NCBI GenBank assembly: GCA_018136815.1
Contig: CM030935.1
Span: forward strand, 6,719,592-6,783,591
Source: Isochrysis galbana
Lineage: Eukaryota > Haptophyta > Isochrysidales > Isochrysidaceae
DNA: 64,000 bases
Direction of reading: 5' to 3'
Each line of letters starts with the position of its first letter. Within the stretch, counting starts at the first letter, position 1. Under the pieces are notes generated by a model, which was not told where the DNA came from, searched no databases, and worked only from the letters and a program-made list of their open reading frames with translations. This document shows positions 20,440-31,059 of this stretch, piece after piece. The position numbers and the translations under genes are program-made.

Positions 20440-20527
20440 AATTTGGCTAGCCGGTGAGCAACTTTTGCAAAACTTCCACGCGAAACTTTGGGGGCTCCGG
20501 CGCGAAACTCTTACCTGGCCCTAAGTG
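20440..20527 (-). mobile_element. Orphan hAT-like element end
   Basis: Ends 'cgcgaaactcttacctggcccta', a variant of the termini at 18528/19387 and 23886/24484. GAGCAACTTT and CGAAACTTT motifs lie inside. No partner end or 8-bp duplication was found nearby, so the other end is lost or too diverged. Confidence 0.45.
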
Positions 20528-20919
20528 AGGCACCAACGAGAAGCATGGTGAATATGCATTTCCTGCGCAACTGTGGTTGGACGGAGAAGACAATCAGTAG
20601 CGAAGAAAAGCTTCTCATCGCGATCGAACATTCATGCCATAAAGGCATGAATATAACCATATGTATTGGCAATAATCAATAATGAATATCATGTCTCTGG
20701 CCATGTATGGGCGCATCTACGCCCCCTGCACCGCGGTAAGCGTAATCGTAAATCGTGATACGATAGCGCTAAGATCGGAAAGATGCGCCGAGTAATCACT
20801 ACAAAATACAAAAGTAGATGTCTGGAATCTGAGTTTCTCAGTGGCATGGTTGCCATCGCGGCGTGATGGCTGTGCATTTGCGTTGGTTTCGCTACGGCTA
20901 GAGTGCACCCCTTCTATCC

Positions 20920-23040
20920 TTACACAAAGCTCGGCATCACCGGGATGGGAACAAACAGCTTGCCGCCCTCTTCGACCGGCTGTGGCGGCGTGATCATCTC
21001 CGCGTACGGCGCACCTGGGGCCTCGCACAGCGTGAGCATACAGCAAGGCGGAAAGAGCACCTCCTGCTCCGCGCCAAACTGGGAAAGCATCGAGATATCC
21101 GCGCCCGTGTGGTAGGCCGCGTCGCTCTCCTCTGCCGGCTTGAGCTCCCACAGCACGTTGGCGCCATAGTCGCCCATGTAGCTGATCGGCGTGTCGCGGG
21201 AGCGGCTCGTGGACATGAATGCCGTGTCCGTGGCGCAGACCATGCCTAGATCGTCGTGCACCCAGAAGCCGCGAGGAAGCTCGCCGCGCACGCCGCGGTA
21301 CAACGGCCGGCACACCTCCTCAGGCGTCGCCACGGCGGCCAGCTTGCGGATGGCGCTCACGAGCAGCCCGACGGTGGCCGTGAAAGTCTGGCTCGGGTCG
21401 CGTGCCATCGCGCGGCGGGGCTCACCCGACAGCAGGCCGATGCTGCGCAGAAATTGGTTGATCGGCTGGTACGCCGGGCCGCTGTAAAGCCTCACGCTGA
21501 GCACTTCCTCCGGCGTCAAGAACGCGTGGTCCTCGGGCAGCTTCGGCTCGCGGCCCTCTCTCCGCGCGGCCTGCCGCCTAGATCGCACAAAGTCTTCGGC
21601 CTTTGCGATGAAGTGATCCAGAGTCCACCCGTTCCGATCGGCGTCCCGTCGGCCGGCGGTGCAGCCGGGCGTGTCCTGGGCCGTGCCATTCACGTACGCC
21701 CACTCCTGCTTGAGTGTATAGCTCCTGCCCTGCCAGTCGGTCCACTCCATATCGCGATCGAACTCCATCGGGAGCGTCAGCATGGGCGTATCGACCACGT
21801 CTCCCAGGCCGTTGATGTATGTCAAGCGCGATCCGTATTGCAGGCTCACAACGGAGCCGCACAACTTGCCCGCCTGGCCGGCGCGTGCTGACAAGCTCGC
21901 CTGCCGATACGTGACAGTCACCACAAGTAGTCGCTGGTTGACCTTGGTGCCGCCGCCCGGCGCCTCCCAGGTGCCGGGTGTGTGGACGCTTTTAAGACGA
22001 AACAGCGTGTTGGGCGGGAAGGCGCCGTTGAGGCGCACCGCATCGAGCAGGATGGCCGAGTGCAGCCCTTGCTGCGACGGGCCAGCGCTCTCAAAGCATA
22101 CGATGTCCGAGTCCTGCACCTCGTGCTGGCCCGTCTCGTGGTTCCACTGCCGGAAGCCATCGGGGCAGAAGCTGTCCGCATTGCAGTTGGCCTTGGTAAG
22201 CACTGGGCTCGTGAGGCCGCGGAAGCCGGTGCGGTCGGGCTCCTCGATCCGTTTCCACTCCGGGTCCGCCTCGGCTAGCGAGAAGACGCCGTGCAAGTGG
22301 CGGTACAGCCGGGGCACCTCAAGGTTTCGATGTGCCTGTACTTGCGCCGCGCGGCTGAGCGCGCCGGTGACGGCGTACGTGCACGCGGACAGAGCCGGAT
22401 CGTGGTGCCTCAGCGCGGAGGCGATGGCATTCCGCGGTCTGGGCCAGGACAGGCAGTAGAAGGCGGTCGCGTCCTGCTCGCTCCAGCCCAAATCGACGAG
22501 TTCACGCACGTAGTCGCGCTGCTCATAAAACGGCGGCATCTGGATCGCGTGCTTTGCCATGAGCTCGTGCGTGCCGGCGATTATCTCACGCCGGCATACG
22601 GTGAACAGGTCCTTGGCCAGCTCGGCGCGCGCACGCTCCCCTTCCAGCTCGGGGTAGAGCGTGCAAAGCGCACCCTGCAGCTCCTCTAGCCAGTCCACGG
22701 CCACCGGCAGGCCGATCAGCTCCTCGAGCGACTGGAGGAAGCCCTTGCGCGAAGTCGGCGCGCTTCCGGCCGCGTGCGCCGCCCGCGTCTCAGACTCGCC
22801 CGCGTGCAGCCAATCGTCAAGCTGCGCGAGGCTCGCCTGCAGCACTCGATGCGTCGCAGCCACACGCTCGCGCGCCGCGCCCACGCTCGCCGGCGGTGCG
22901 CGCGCGAGCAGGCGGAGCGCGAGCGCCTCAACGGGCGCTCCCGACCGTTCCAGAAGCACCTCCGACACCGCGTCCACCAGTGCAGCCTCCAGCTCGCGAG
23001 AGGTCGCCTCGAGCGGCCCGACCGCAGCGGCCGCCGCCAT
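20920..23040 (-). CDS. Arginine-type mono-ADP-ribosyltransferase with Dpy-30-like N-terminus
   Basis: Single exon, 706 residues, ATG at 23040. Residues ~17-47 (E-L-E-A-A-L-V-D-A-V-S-E-V-L-L-E-R...P-V-E-A-L-A-L-R-L-L) resemble a Dpy-30/RIIa-type dimerisation and docking helix pair. The centre (~50-480) is unrecognised. The C-terminal ~200 residues form an ADP-ribosyltransferase fold of the R-S-E class: L-Y-S-G-P-A-Y-x-P-I-N before the first strand, L-Y-R-G with Arg-582, S-T-S at 610-612, and E-Q-E at 658-660. The E-x-E spacing is typical of enzymes that move ADP-ribose from NAD to arginine. All catalytic residues are present, so activity is plausible. No signal peptide is seen, so it is probably intracellular. 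Dpy-30-like motifs dock to AKAP-like helices in flagella and chromatin complexes, which hints at location only. Confidence 0.8.
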   Translation of the reverse strand: MAAAAAVGPLEATSRELEAALVDAVSEVLLERSGAPVEALALRLLARAPPASVGAARERVAATHRVLQASLAQLDDWLHAGESETRAAHAAGSAPTSRKGFLQSLEELIGLPVAVDWLEELQGALCTLYPELEGERARAELAKDLFTVCRREIIAGTHELMAKHAIQMPPFYEQRDYVRELVDLGWSEQDATAFYCLSWPRPRNAIASALRHHDPALSACTYAVTGALSRAAQVQAHRNLEVPRLYRHLHGVFSLAEADPEWKRIEEPDRTGFRGLTSPVLTKANCNADSFCPDGFRQWNHETGQHEVQDSDIVCFESAGPSQQGLHSAILLDAVRLNGAFPPNTLFRLKSVHTPGTWEAPGGGTKVNQRLLVVTVTYRQASLSARAGQAGKLCGSVVSLQYGSRLTYINGLGDVVDTPMLTLPMEFDRDMEWTDWQGRSYTLKQEWAYVNGTAQDTPGCTAGRRDADRNGWTLDHFIAKAEDFVRSRRQAARREGREPKLPEDHAFLTPEEVLSVRLYSGPAYQPINQFLRSIGLLSGEPRRAMARDPSQTFTATVGLLVSAIRKLAAVATPEEVCRPLYRGVRGELPRGFWVHDDLGMVCATDTAFMSTSRSRDTPISYMGDYGANVLWELKPAEESDAAYHTGADISMLSQFGAEQEVLFPPCCMLTLCEAPGAPYAEMITPPQPVEEGGKLFVPIPVMPSFV

Positions 23041-23885
23041 CCGACGCGATGCGCGAGGCGAGAGATCAATGCGACCCCCAGAGCGAAGTAGAAACCGGCA
23101 CTATAAATACATATGTCATTCACATATTCACACGTAGGAAAGGATACAGTACAATTCAACCGAACAAATAATATTCGAACATGAACCTGGTCAAGGAAAA
23201 TGAAGAAATGAACCCACGCGACTCAACCACACCTCAAAAATGAACGTGGGCGACTCAAATGGTGTAAATATGAACCTAAGTCTACGTCTGCCCTAGCGCA
23301 GCTTTATTTCCTCTCCCTCTCCCTCTCCCTCTCCTCGATCGAGTTTGTAGCACGATTATTAAGCTAAACTCGTCAGTTGTCCAAAGTACACCTCTCCTCC
23401 TCCCCTTCCCCTTCTTTCCCTTCCCTTTCCCCTCAGCGTCCTCGCGCCCCTTCTCTTCCCGCGTTCGCCCCCTCCCGCCAAGTACAATACAATACTGACG
23501 GATCCGAGGTTACCACTACCTCAGATGGGAACGGAGGGGACGGAAGGGAAGCGGCGAGAGGCGCGGCGGAAGTTGGGGACGGGCACATGACGGGCTCACC
23601 CGTCTCCAGAGGAGGCAGGGAGACGGGCTTGGGAGAGGCAGAGTGAGGCGACGGGGCGGACATGGCGAGGACGAGAGCGAGGGCGAGGGTGCGTGAGCGA
23701 GTGTTGTTGATTGCCTAGATGGGAAAAACAGTGGGGGGGGGGGTCCAAAAACAGTAAAAACAGTCTGTTTTTGGCCTCCATAGAAAAACAGGCAAAAACA
23801 GTCCCAAAAACAATACCGGGGGGGGCTCTCTAACGAATTCTTGCCGGGCGAGGGCGCTCGGTCGGGTGCGCTCTCTCTCTCTCTC
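23041..23885. other. Upstream region of the ADP-ribosyltransferase gene; repeat scraps
   Basis: No gene recognised. The minus strand at 23433-23663 encodes M-S-A-P-S-P-H-S-A-S-P-K-P-V, a relative of the M-S-x-P-S-S-x-S-P-K-P start seen at 33438, 32144 and 63700 (repeat F family). At 23755-23820 there is a partial copy of repeat G ('aaaaacagt...ctgtttttggcctccatagaaaaacag'). Confidence 0.5.
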
Positions 23886-24484
23886 TAGGGCCTGACAAGA
23901 GTTGCCGGCAACTTTTTGAGCAACTTTGGGGTGTTTGAGAGGGCGAGCAACTTTTGAGCAACTTTAAGGGCCACAGGCAATATTGAGCAACTCGAGCAAC
24001 TTACCTAGCAACTTACCCATAGATAGGCCCGTTACCGTTAGAGGAGCAACCTACCCCTCCTAGATCTATAGATAGGCCGAGCGTGCAACTTTAACTTTAA
24101 CCCCTCTGCCTCTTCTTATTCACATCAACATCGGTGAATCGATAGAAGAGCACCTACTTGCGAAACGCTCTCCTCCCCTCTGCCTCTTCTTATTCACATA
24201 AACATCATGTAGTTTATGTATGAAAAGTGCATGGGTTCTAACTACTAACTAACGCCCGCCGCGCCGCTATCCTGTTCCCTGCAGGCTGTTCCGAGCATTC
24301 CCTCTCGCCGCGCTGACGCCCGGCAGCACGCGTCGCGGCAATCGCGGCGCAATGAACAATGAACGAGCAACTCCGAGCAACTTCGAGCAACTCTGCGAGC
24401 AACTTTGCCCCTTTTGGGGCCTATTTCGAGCAACTTTTGCGAGCAACTTTGGGGGTCTGAGCGAGCAACTCTTGTCAGGCCCTA
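23886..24484. mobile_element. Short non-autonomous hAT-like element with GAGCAACTT arrays
   Basis: The ends are a perfect 20-bp inverted repeat, TAGGGCCTGACAAGAGTTGC, at 23886-23905 and 24465-24484. Outside both ends is TCTCTCTC; this equals an 8-bp duplication but lies in a CT microsatellite, so it is not proof. About 15 copies of GAGCAACTT or close variants cluster near both ends (23914-24110 and 24360-24480). The middle holds a 35-bp direct repeat ('cccctctgcctcttcttattcacat') and no protein frame. The end sequence is related to those at 18528 and 20527, so a hAT transposase of the TAGGG type probably moved it. Confidence 0.8.
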
Positions 24485-25915
<1,431 letters not shown>

Positions 25916-25987
25916 TTCCACGCACGCGTAAGCGCCCACATATGCTCACGCTCCGCGCATGGTGCATGAGTGCTCGCGTTGCCATTC

Positions 25988-26092
25988 AAAAACGGAGACA
26001 AAAACTGAAGGGCTTGCAAAAACGGCAAAAACGGCCTGTTTTTCGCCTTCGTAGAAAAACGGTGAACACGTTTCTCCCACCTAGGATCTAGG
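25988..26092 (+). repeat. Repeat G, copy 1
   Basis: 'aaaaacggagacaaaaactg' to 'acacgtttctcccacctagg', with an internal hairpin (ccgttttt-cgccttcgtag-aaaaacgg type). A direct copy lies at 26557-26662. Confidence 0.85.
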
Positions 26093-26186
26093 GTTGATTG
26101 ATTGAGCAAGAAGAGGCGGAAGGAGGCTGTGCGGCAAGTGGATGAGGTAGCCAACAGCCGCATCGGCAGCGGAACGCAACTGGTCA

Positions 26187-26417
26187 GTGTATGGCCAAAT
26201 TCATTCTCAAGCTCGGTCACGCATGTCCCATCAAGTGGCAGACAAGTTGGTCTTCGCGCATGAATCAATGCATGTGCAAATGCGCATGCAAAGTGCTGGA
26301 TGGTCACCGGATGTCGTCAAATGGGACGATGATGACGACAGTGACCAAGAGGATGATTGGGTTGGTGATGAGGCTGCGTGTCCCAGTGAGGAAACGATTC
26401 AAAGTCTGCTCATTTGA
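26187..26417 (+). pseudogene. hAT transposase C-terminal remnant
   Basis: The frame reads R-S-R-M-S-H-Q-V-A-D-K-L-V-F-A-H-E-S, then D-V-V-K-W-D-D-D-D-D-S-D-Q-E-D-D and a stop. A 'NRLS...KLVFxHxN' segment followed by 'VxW' and an acidic tail is the usual end of hAT transposases. No Met or upstream domain is present. Two direct copies of repeat G flank it. Confidence 0.5.
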
Positions 26418-26556
26418 TAGAGCCATTCACCCCACTCTCAATCTGAATCTCACAGGACTCAGGAATGGCGAACGCGCGTGCGCACACGCACACGTGCCCG
26501 CCGCCCGCCGCGCCGCATGCGCCGCCGCACTGCTAGCGCACGCCTCCGCGCCCGTC

Positions 26557-26662
26557 TAAAAACGGAGGGAGAAACGGAAGGGGTTTCAAAAACGGCAATA
26601 ACGGCCCGTTTTCCGCCTTCGTAGAAAAACGAAAAACGGTGAATACGTTTCTCCCATCTAGG
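26557..26662 (+). repeat. Repeat G, copy 2
   Basis: Direct repeat of 25988-26092 about 570 bp downstream, with the same hairpin and the same end (acgtttctcccatctagg). Confidence 0.85.
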
Positions 26663-26664
26663 GA

Positions 26665-27599
26665 GTGGAGTGGGGGTGTAGAAAGTATGCTACGTGTAGG
26701 TAGTGGTAGTGGTTCCATTCGCCGCGAGTGCGGTAAGAATATTATGAAGTTTTTTTGTCTTCGAAGGTGTCGTGCGTCGTGCGGCCCGACGGCCGGCGTC
26801 CCTCGCACCCTCCTCCATCCCCTCGGCGTCGTCGTCGTCTCTGTGCAGAGGAAGAGGGACGAGGCGGCGTGGCAGGTGGATTCCCCCGCCCTGCGCCAGC
26901 GCTCCGATTCCCTTCCTTGCCGTGATGACGCCCCCCCCCCCCCCTCCCCCCCCCCGCGCCCCCCACCCCCTCTCTCTCGCCCCTGGGGGACGTTACTGCG
27001 GAGAGGCCGTCGGCCATCCATCGACCCTCAGAGAACGCGAGCGACCGGGATCCGAGCTCACGCATCTCGACGATTGTCTCGACGGGTGCGCCCGGCGTTC
27101 TCCGACGGAAGATGGTTGCCGCGAGTTCCGAGAGGATGGGATTCCGCCGAGGCTCCCCCGCGCCTTGATTCCTTCTCGGCGGCGGCGCCTTCCCGTGAGA
27201 GAGAGGGAGTCCACGAGGCTGTGGGGGGGGAAGGCGGGGGGGCGGCCGAGAAATACGTGAATAAAAGGTGGCGAGAAGAGAGAAGAAGAAGAGCGGGAGA
27301 GGCGAGGAGGGAGAGGGGGGGAGCCGCGCGCGCGTGGCAGAGAGGAGAGAAGGTGCGAAGAGAGGAGAAGCGCGAGGGGGGGGGGAGGGGGAAGTTACCG
27401 GGACGCGGCATCGAGAGAGAGAAGAGAAGAGAAGAGATCCGAGGGAGAAGAAACGGGGAGGAAAGGGGGGGGGGGGGGGGAGATTCCAGCTCCTCCGCGG
27501 GAGACGAGAGGGGGAGAGAAGGAGAGGGAGGAGAAGAGAAGAGACGGAGAGAGAGAAGAGAAGAGAGAGAGAGAGAGAGAGGGAGGGAGAGAGAGAGAG

Positions 27600-27647
<48 letters not shown>

Positions 27648-27654
27648 AGGGAGG

Positions 27655-27702
<48 letters not shown>

Positions 27703-27760
27703 GAGAGGGAGGGAGGGAGAGAGAGAGGGAGAGAGAGAGGGAGAGAGAGAGGGAGAGAGA

Positions 27761-27804
<44 letters not shown>

Positions 27805-27954
27805 GCTCCCCCCCCCCGCGCGGGGGACTCCGTCGTAGGGGGAGAGGAAGGTGCGGCGGGGGGTTCCCGTCATCAGCGGCGGCGGCGCAGTACAGTCCTA
27901 AAGAGAGAGAGGGGGGGGGGGGGGGGAGGAGGGGGAAGAGAGAGAGAGAGTAAT

Positions 27955-27993
<39 letters not shown>

Positions 27994-28253
27994 GTAAGTG
28001 GTGGGCCAGGAAGGGAATCGAAGAGAAGACGAGGCCCAACAACCAGACGAAGGAAACCGCAGCAGCGGACACCTTGAGAAGAGAGAAGAGAGAAGCGAGA
28101 AGAGAGAAAAGAGAGAGAAGAGAGGTAGCTCGGCAAGGAGTGGCTGTGGTGGGAGTGGGGGGGCGGGCGATCGTCTCTCTCTCTCCCTCCCTCTCTCGCT
28201 CTCTCTCTGCCTCTCTCTCTCCCTCCCCCTCTCTCTCTCTTCGTCCGCCCACG
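26665..28253. other. Repeat B tail, then GA/CT low-complexity 5' region of the RCC1 gene
   Basis: Bases 26665-26760 repeat the end of repeat B. Bases 26760-27260 are GC-rich with no recognised frame. A GA-rich tract occupies ~27270-27810, including nearly pure (GA)n at 27560-27810, with further (GA)n at 27905-27990. Directly before the RCC1 start (28170-28245) the sense strand is CT-rich. Confidence 0.7.
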
Positions 28254-29777
28254 ATGCGCCCGCGCACCACCTCTCTCCCTCCCTCCCTGCTCCATCTCCT
28301 TCCTGAGGACCTCCTCCTCTTCGTGCTGAGCTCTCTCTCGACTCGAGACCTTGGCTCTCTCTCCGCCTCTTCACGCGCTCTCCGTGGTGCTATCGAGAGC
28401 GTGTTGCGCTCACGCCTCGCCGCCGCCGGCCTCTCCACCCCTCCCCAACCTCGGCCCGCTGAGAGCGCCGTGGCAGCGCTGCTCAGAGCCGAGAGGAGAC
28501 GAAGCGTCGAGCGCTCGGCCGTCGCGACCGGAGCGTGGCACTCCCTCTTCATCGACGCGGAGGAGCAGCTGCTCTCGTGCGGGGTCGAAGCGGTCCCCGG
28601 CCTTGCGCCGCGATCCGGCCTCCTTGGCCACGGCCCGCTCCAGCGGCCCGGCCGAGGCGTCATCGTGCCGACGCCCGTCGCGGCGCTCAGCGGTGTGTGC
28701 GTCCGCTCGGTCGCGGCCTCCACCCATCTCTCGCTCGCCGTCAGCTGGAGCGGCGCGGTCTACGCGTGGGGGCAGTTCGCTCCCAAGCCGCGCGAGACGT
28801 GCTTCGCCTTCCCGCAGCAGCTCATTCCCGTCCGCGTCGGCGGCGAGCTGCGCGGTGTGCGCGTGCGCGGCGTCGCGGCCGGGCACGCGCATGCCCTCGC
28901 GTGGTCTGAGGACGGCGCGCTCTTCAGCTGGGGCTACGGCTCACATGAGCACACCGCGGGCGGCACAACAGGCGGGATGTTGGGACACGGCGATATGCGC
29001 GACGTGCTCGTGCCCAAGCTTGTCTGCGCGCTCGACCCGCGCGCGACGCACCACCGCGTGGTGCACTGCGCCGCGGGCGAGCTGCACTCGCTCGCCGTCA
29101 CCGCGAGCGGCGCGCTGTTCTCGTTCGGCGACCACGCGTTTGGGCAGTGCGGCCACGGTCCGGGGGGCTTCGGGCCCGTGTTGGGCCAGCATTTCCTCCT
29201 GCCCACGCGCGTCGCCGCCCTCGCCCAGCTGCGCGTGACCAACGCGAGCGCGGGCGACCGCCACTCAATGTGCGTGACTGACGAGGGCGCCGTCTTCAGC
29301 TGGGGGACCGCCTGGTCAGGCGCCACGCTGGGCCTGCTCGCACGCGCCAACGAGGTGGTGCACTCGCCGCGCCGTATCGTGGCGTTCGACGGCATCCGCG
29401 TGCGCAGCGTCTCTGCCGGCGCGTGGGCCCAGTCCTTTGCGATCTCCGCCGAGGGCGAGGTCTACTCATGGGGCCTTAACAACTATGCCGCTCTCGGCCA
29501 CGGCGACGACGACAAGCGTTGCCTGCCGACGCGCGTCGAGGCGTTGCGGGGCGTGCGCGTGCGCCACCTCGCCGCGAGCCTCTCGCACGCCATTGCCGTC
29601 GCCTATGACGGCGCCTGGTGCTGGGGCAGTGGCGCCCACGGTATGGTGGGGCTTGAGGGCTCGCCGGGCGATGCGTGCGTGGGCCTTGTGCGCGAGGGGC
29701 TCGGCAGCGGTGGCATCGAGCAAGCGCGCCCACGCCGATACCCGCAGCAGCTGCGACTCAGCTGCGCCCCTGCGTGA
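28254..29777 (+). CDS. F-box protein with RCC1 repeats
   Basis: Single exon, 507 residues from the ATG at 28254. I preferred this Met because upstream codons come from the CT tract. Residues ~15-60 form an F-box (L-L-P-E-D-L-L-L-F-V-L-S-S-L-S-T-R-D-L...S-S-R-A-L-R-G). From ~90 on there are about six RCC1-type blades with the recurring pattern V-x-x-V-A-A-G-x-x-H-S-L-A-x-x-x-x-G-x-x-F-S-W-G-x-x-x-x-G-x-L-G-H-G. Examples are E-D-G-A-L-F-S-W-G-Y-G and A-E-G-E-V-Y-S-W-G-L-N-N-Y. A beta-propeller of this kind binds a partner protein, and the F-box would place it in an SCF ubiquitin ligase. There is no sign of the chromatin-specific features of RCC1 itself, so it should not be named RCC1. Codon bias is strongly GC, like its neighbours. 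Confidence 0.88.
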   Translation: MRPRTTSLPPSLLHLLPEDLLLFVLSSLSTRDLGSLSASSRALRGAIESVLRSRLAAAGLSTPPQPRPAESAVAALLRAERRRSVERSAVATGAWHSLFIDAEEQLLSCGVEAVPGLAPRSGLLGHGPLQRPGRGVIVPTPVAALSGVCVRSVAASTHLSLAVSWSGAVYAWGQFAPKPRETCFAFPQQLIPVRVGGELRGVRVRGVAAGHAHALAWSEDGALFSWGYGSHEHTAGGTTGGMLGHGDMRDVLVPKLVCALDPRATHHRVVHCAAGELHSLAVTASGALFSFGDHAFGQCGHGPGGFGPVLGQHFLLPTRVAALAQLRVTNASAGDRHSMCVTDEGAVFSWGTAWSGATLGLLARANEVVHSPRRIVAFDGIRVRSVSAGAWAQSFAISAEGEVYSWGLNNYAALGHGDDDKRCLPTRVEALRGVRVRHLAASLSHAIAVAYDGAWCWGSGAHGMVGLEGSPGDACVGLVREGLGSGGIEQARPRRYPQQLRLSCAPA

Positions 29778-30418
29778 GCCGGCGATATCTTCCCCCGCCT
29801 CTACGCCTCCTCGGCAGGGGTCGCCGCGATCGGGCGAGGCCGCGGAAGACGCACCACGCCCACGCACAACGCAGCCCGACAACTTTTGTGACCGTACGAG
29901 CGCTCAGCAGGTCACGGTATTGAGCAAGCGTGCCCGCACCACCTCAATACCTCCATCAAATTGTATCTGCGCCTCGTCACAACGTAAGAGGTTGCCGCCC
30001 ACTCTGGTCCACGTAAGCAGGTAGACGACGCTCCGGGCAATTATCCGCTTGCACCCAAACGAAGCTTTACCCTTTTTCCGCACACTCCCTGCAAATGCGG
30101 CTGCTCAGAGCCACTGGACACCCGCGCACGCACAGGCTAGTGCGTGTTCTTTGCCAAAGCCGCGGCGTCGCGCGAGGCGCGCCGTTGTGGAGGCTCTGCA
30201 ATTCGTCTTGTCAATGCGCAGCATCGTCACATCCGCACCTGAAACGGGAGTGCACAATGCCACGTTTGGCGAGAGTGGTTGTGCCGCGCATACCGCCTAG
30301 AGGTGTTTTGCGTGCCAAATATGCCCCAGCCGCTCCGGATGCTCGCTCACTTACGCTCAGTGTCTCGTGCGTCTCTGCTGTGTGCACGGTAGGAAGTGTG
30401 TGTCATATACTTGCGGTC
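29778..30418. other. No gene recognised
   Basis: GC-rich downstream region of the RCC1 gene. Only short, broken frames; no repeat match found. Confidence 0.4.
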
Positions 30419-31052
30419 TTGCAACCTACTTTTATAAGTGGGGGTCTGCATTGGGGCCTCGCGCCCCCCTCACTCTCACTCCATCGCGGACACCCTCATC
30501 GGTGGGCCCGCACAACCAACCTCAACCCCTGCCTTAAGGCAGGGACTGGGCACTCATCTACCTCACCCAGACCCCTAGTGGGCGCGGGCTGCGAATCCCA
30601 CGCCCGCGCTGGACCTGCACTTTGTTAGAGCTAGAGCAGGGCTGATCGCTCACTTTTGGTTTTGGAGATTGCGTATCAACTGAGTTTATACTTAGTTCGC
30701 CCATGGGGGGGGCACGAGCCCCCCTCTCTCTCCACTCCTCCCCTGCCATGGGGGAGGAACCACCCACTCTCCAAGCAGGCCTGATGGCTTGCCAGGAGCA
30801 CACAGCTCTGCTGAGCCCCATTCCTCGCCCCACAGGCCCGCCTCACTCGCCCGCCCTGGCCCGTCGTGGCCTGCCCATCTCTCTGACCAGCCCCTCCTCC
30901 CCCTGGGCCCCCCTGATCAGGACCCCCCAGCCAGCTCTTGTCGACCTGCAGGGGCGCGGAGCGCCAGCGAGGGAGAGGCAGGAGGGGCCAGGGCCATGCC
31001 CCAGTCTCACCTGCCCCCTGAGCTATGCTCCCAGGCCCCTGCTGGCCATCTA
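30419..31052 (+). repeat. Composite dispersed repeat H + A, full-length-looking copy
   Basis: Starts 'gcaacctacttttataagtggggg' (part H, to ~30615), then TGAGTTTATACTTAG and the CCATGGGGGG block (part A core, 30683-30830), then a GC-rich tail to 31052. Part H plus the tail recur inverted at 62225-62602, which shows that both belong to one unit. Hairpins such as CCTGCCTTAAGGCAGG are evident. Confidence 0.8.
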
Positions 31053-31059
31053 GGGACCT

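Noticed and set aside
23886-24484. Tc1/mariner-type reading with a TA duplication
   Set aside because: TA is part of the shared TAGGG end; the sister element at 18520 shows an unambiguous 8-bp duplication, which favours hAT.
26639-27873. Frames of ~270-400 codons in the GA/CT region before the RCC1 gene
   Set aside because: Arg/Glu or Ser/Leu low complexity over G-runs; no family motif and no splice support.
28254-29777. Naming the gene RCC1 (Ran exchange factor)
   Set aside because: The F-box N-terminus and the absence of RCC1-specific chromatin-binding features make it a generic RCC1-repeat protein.
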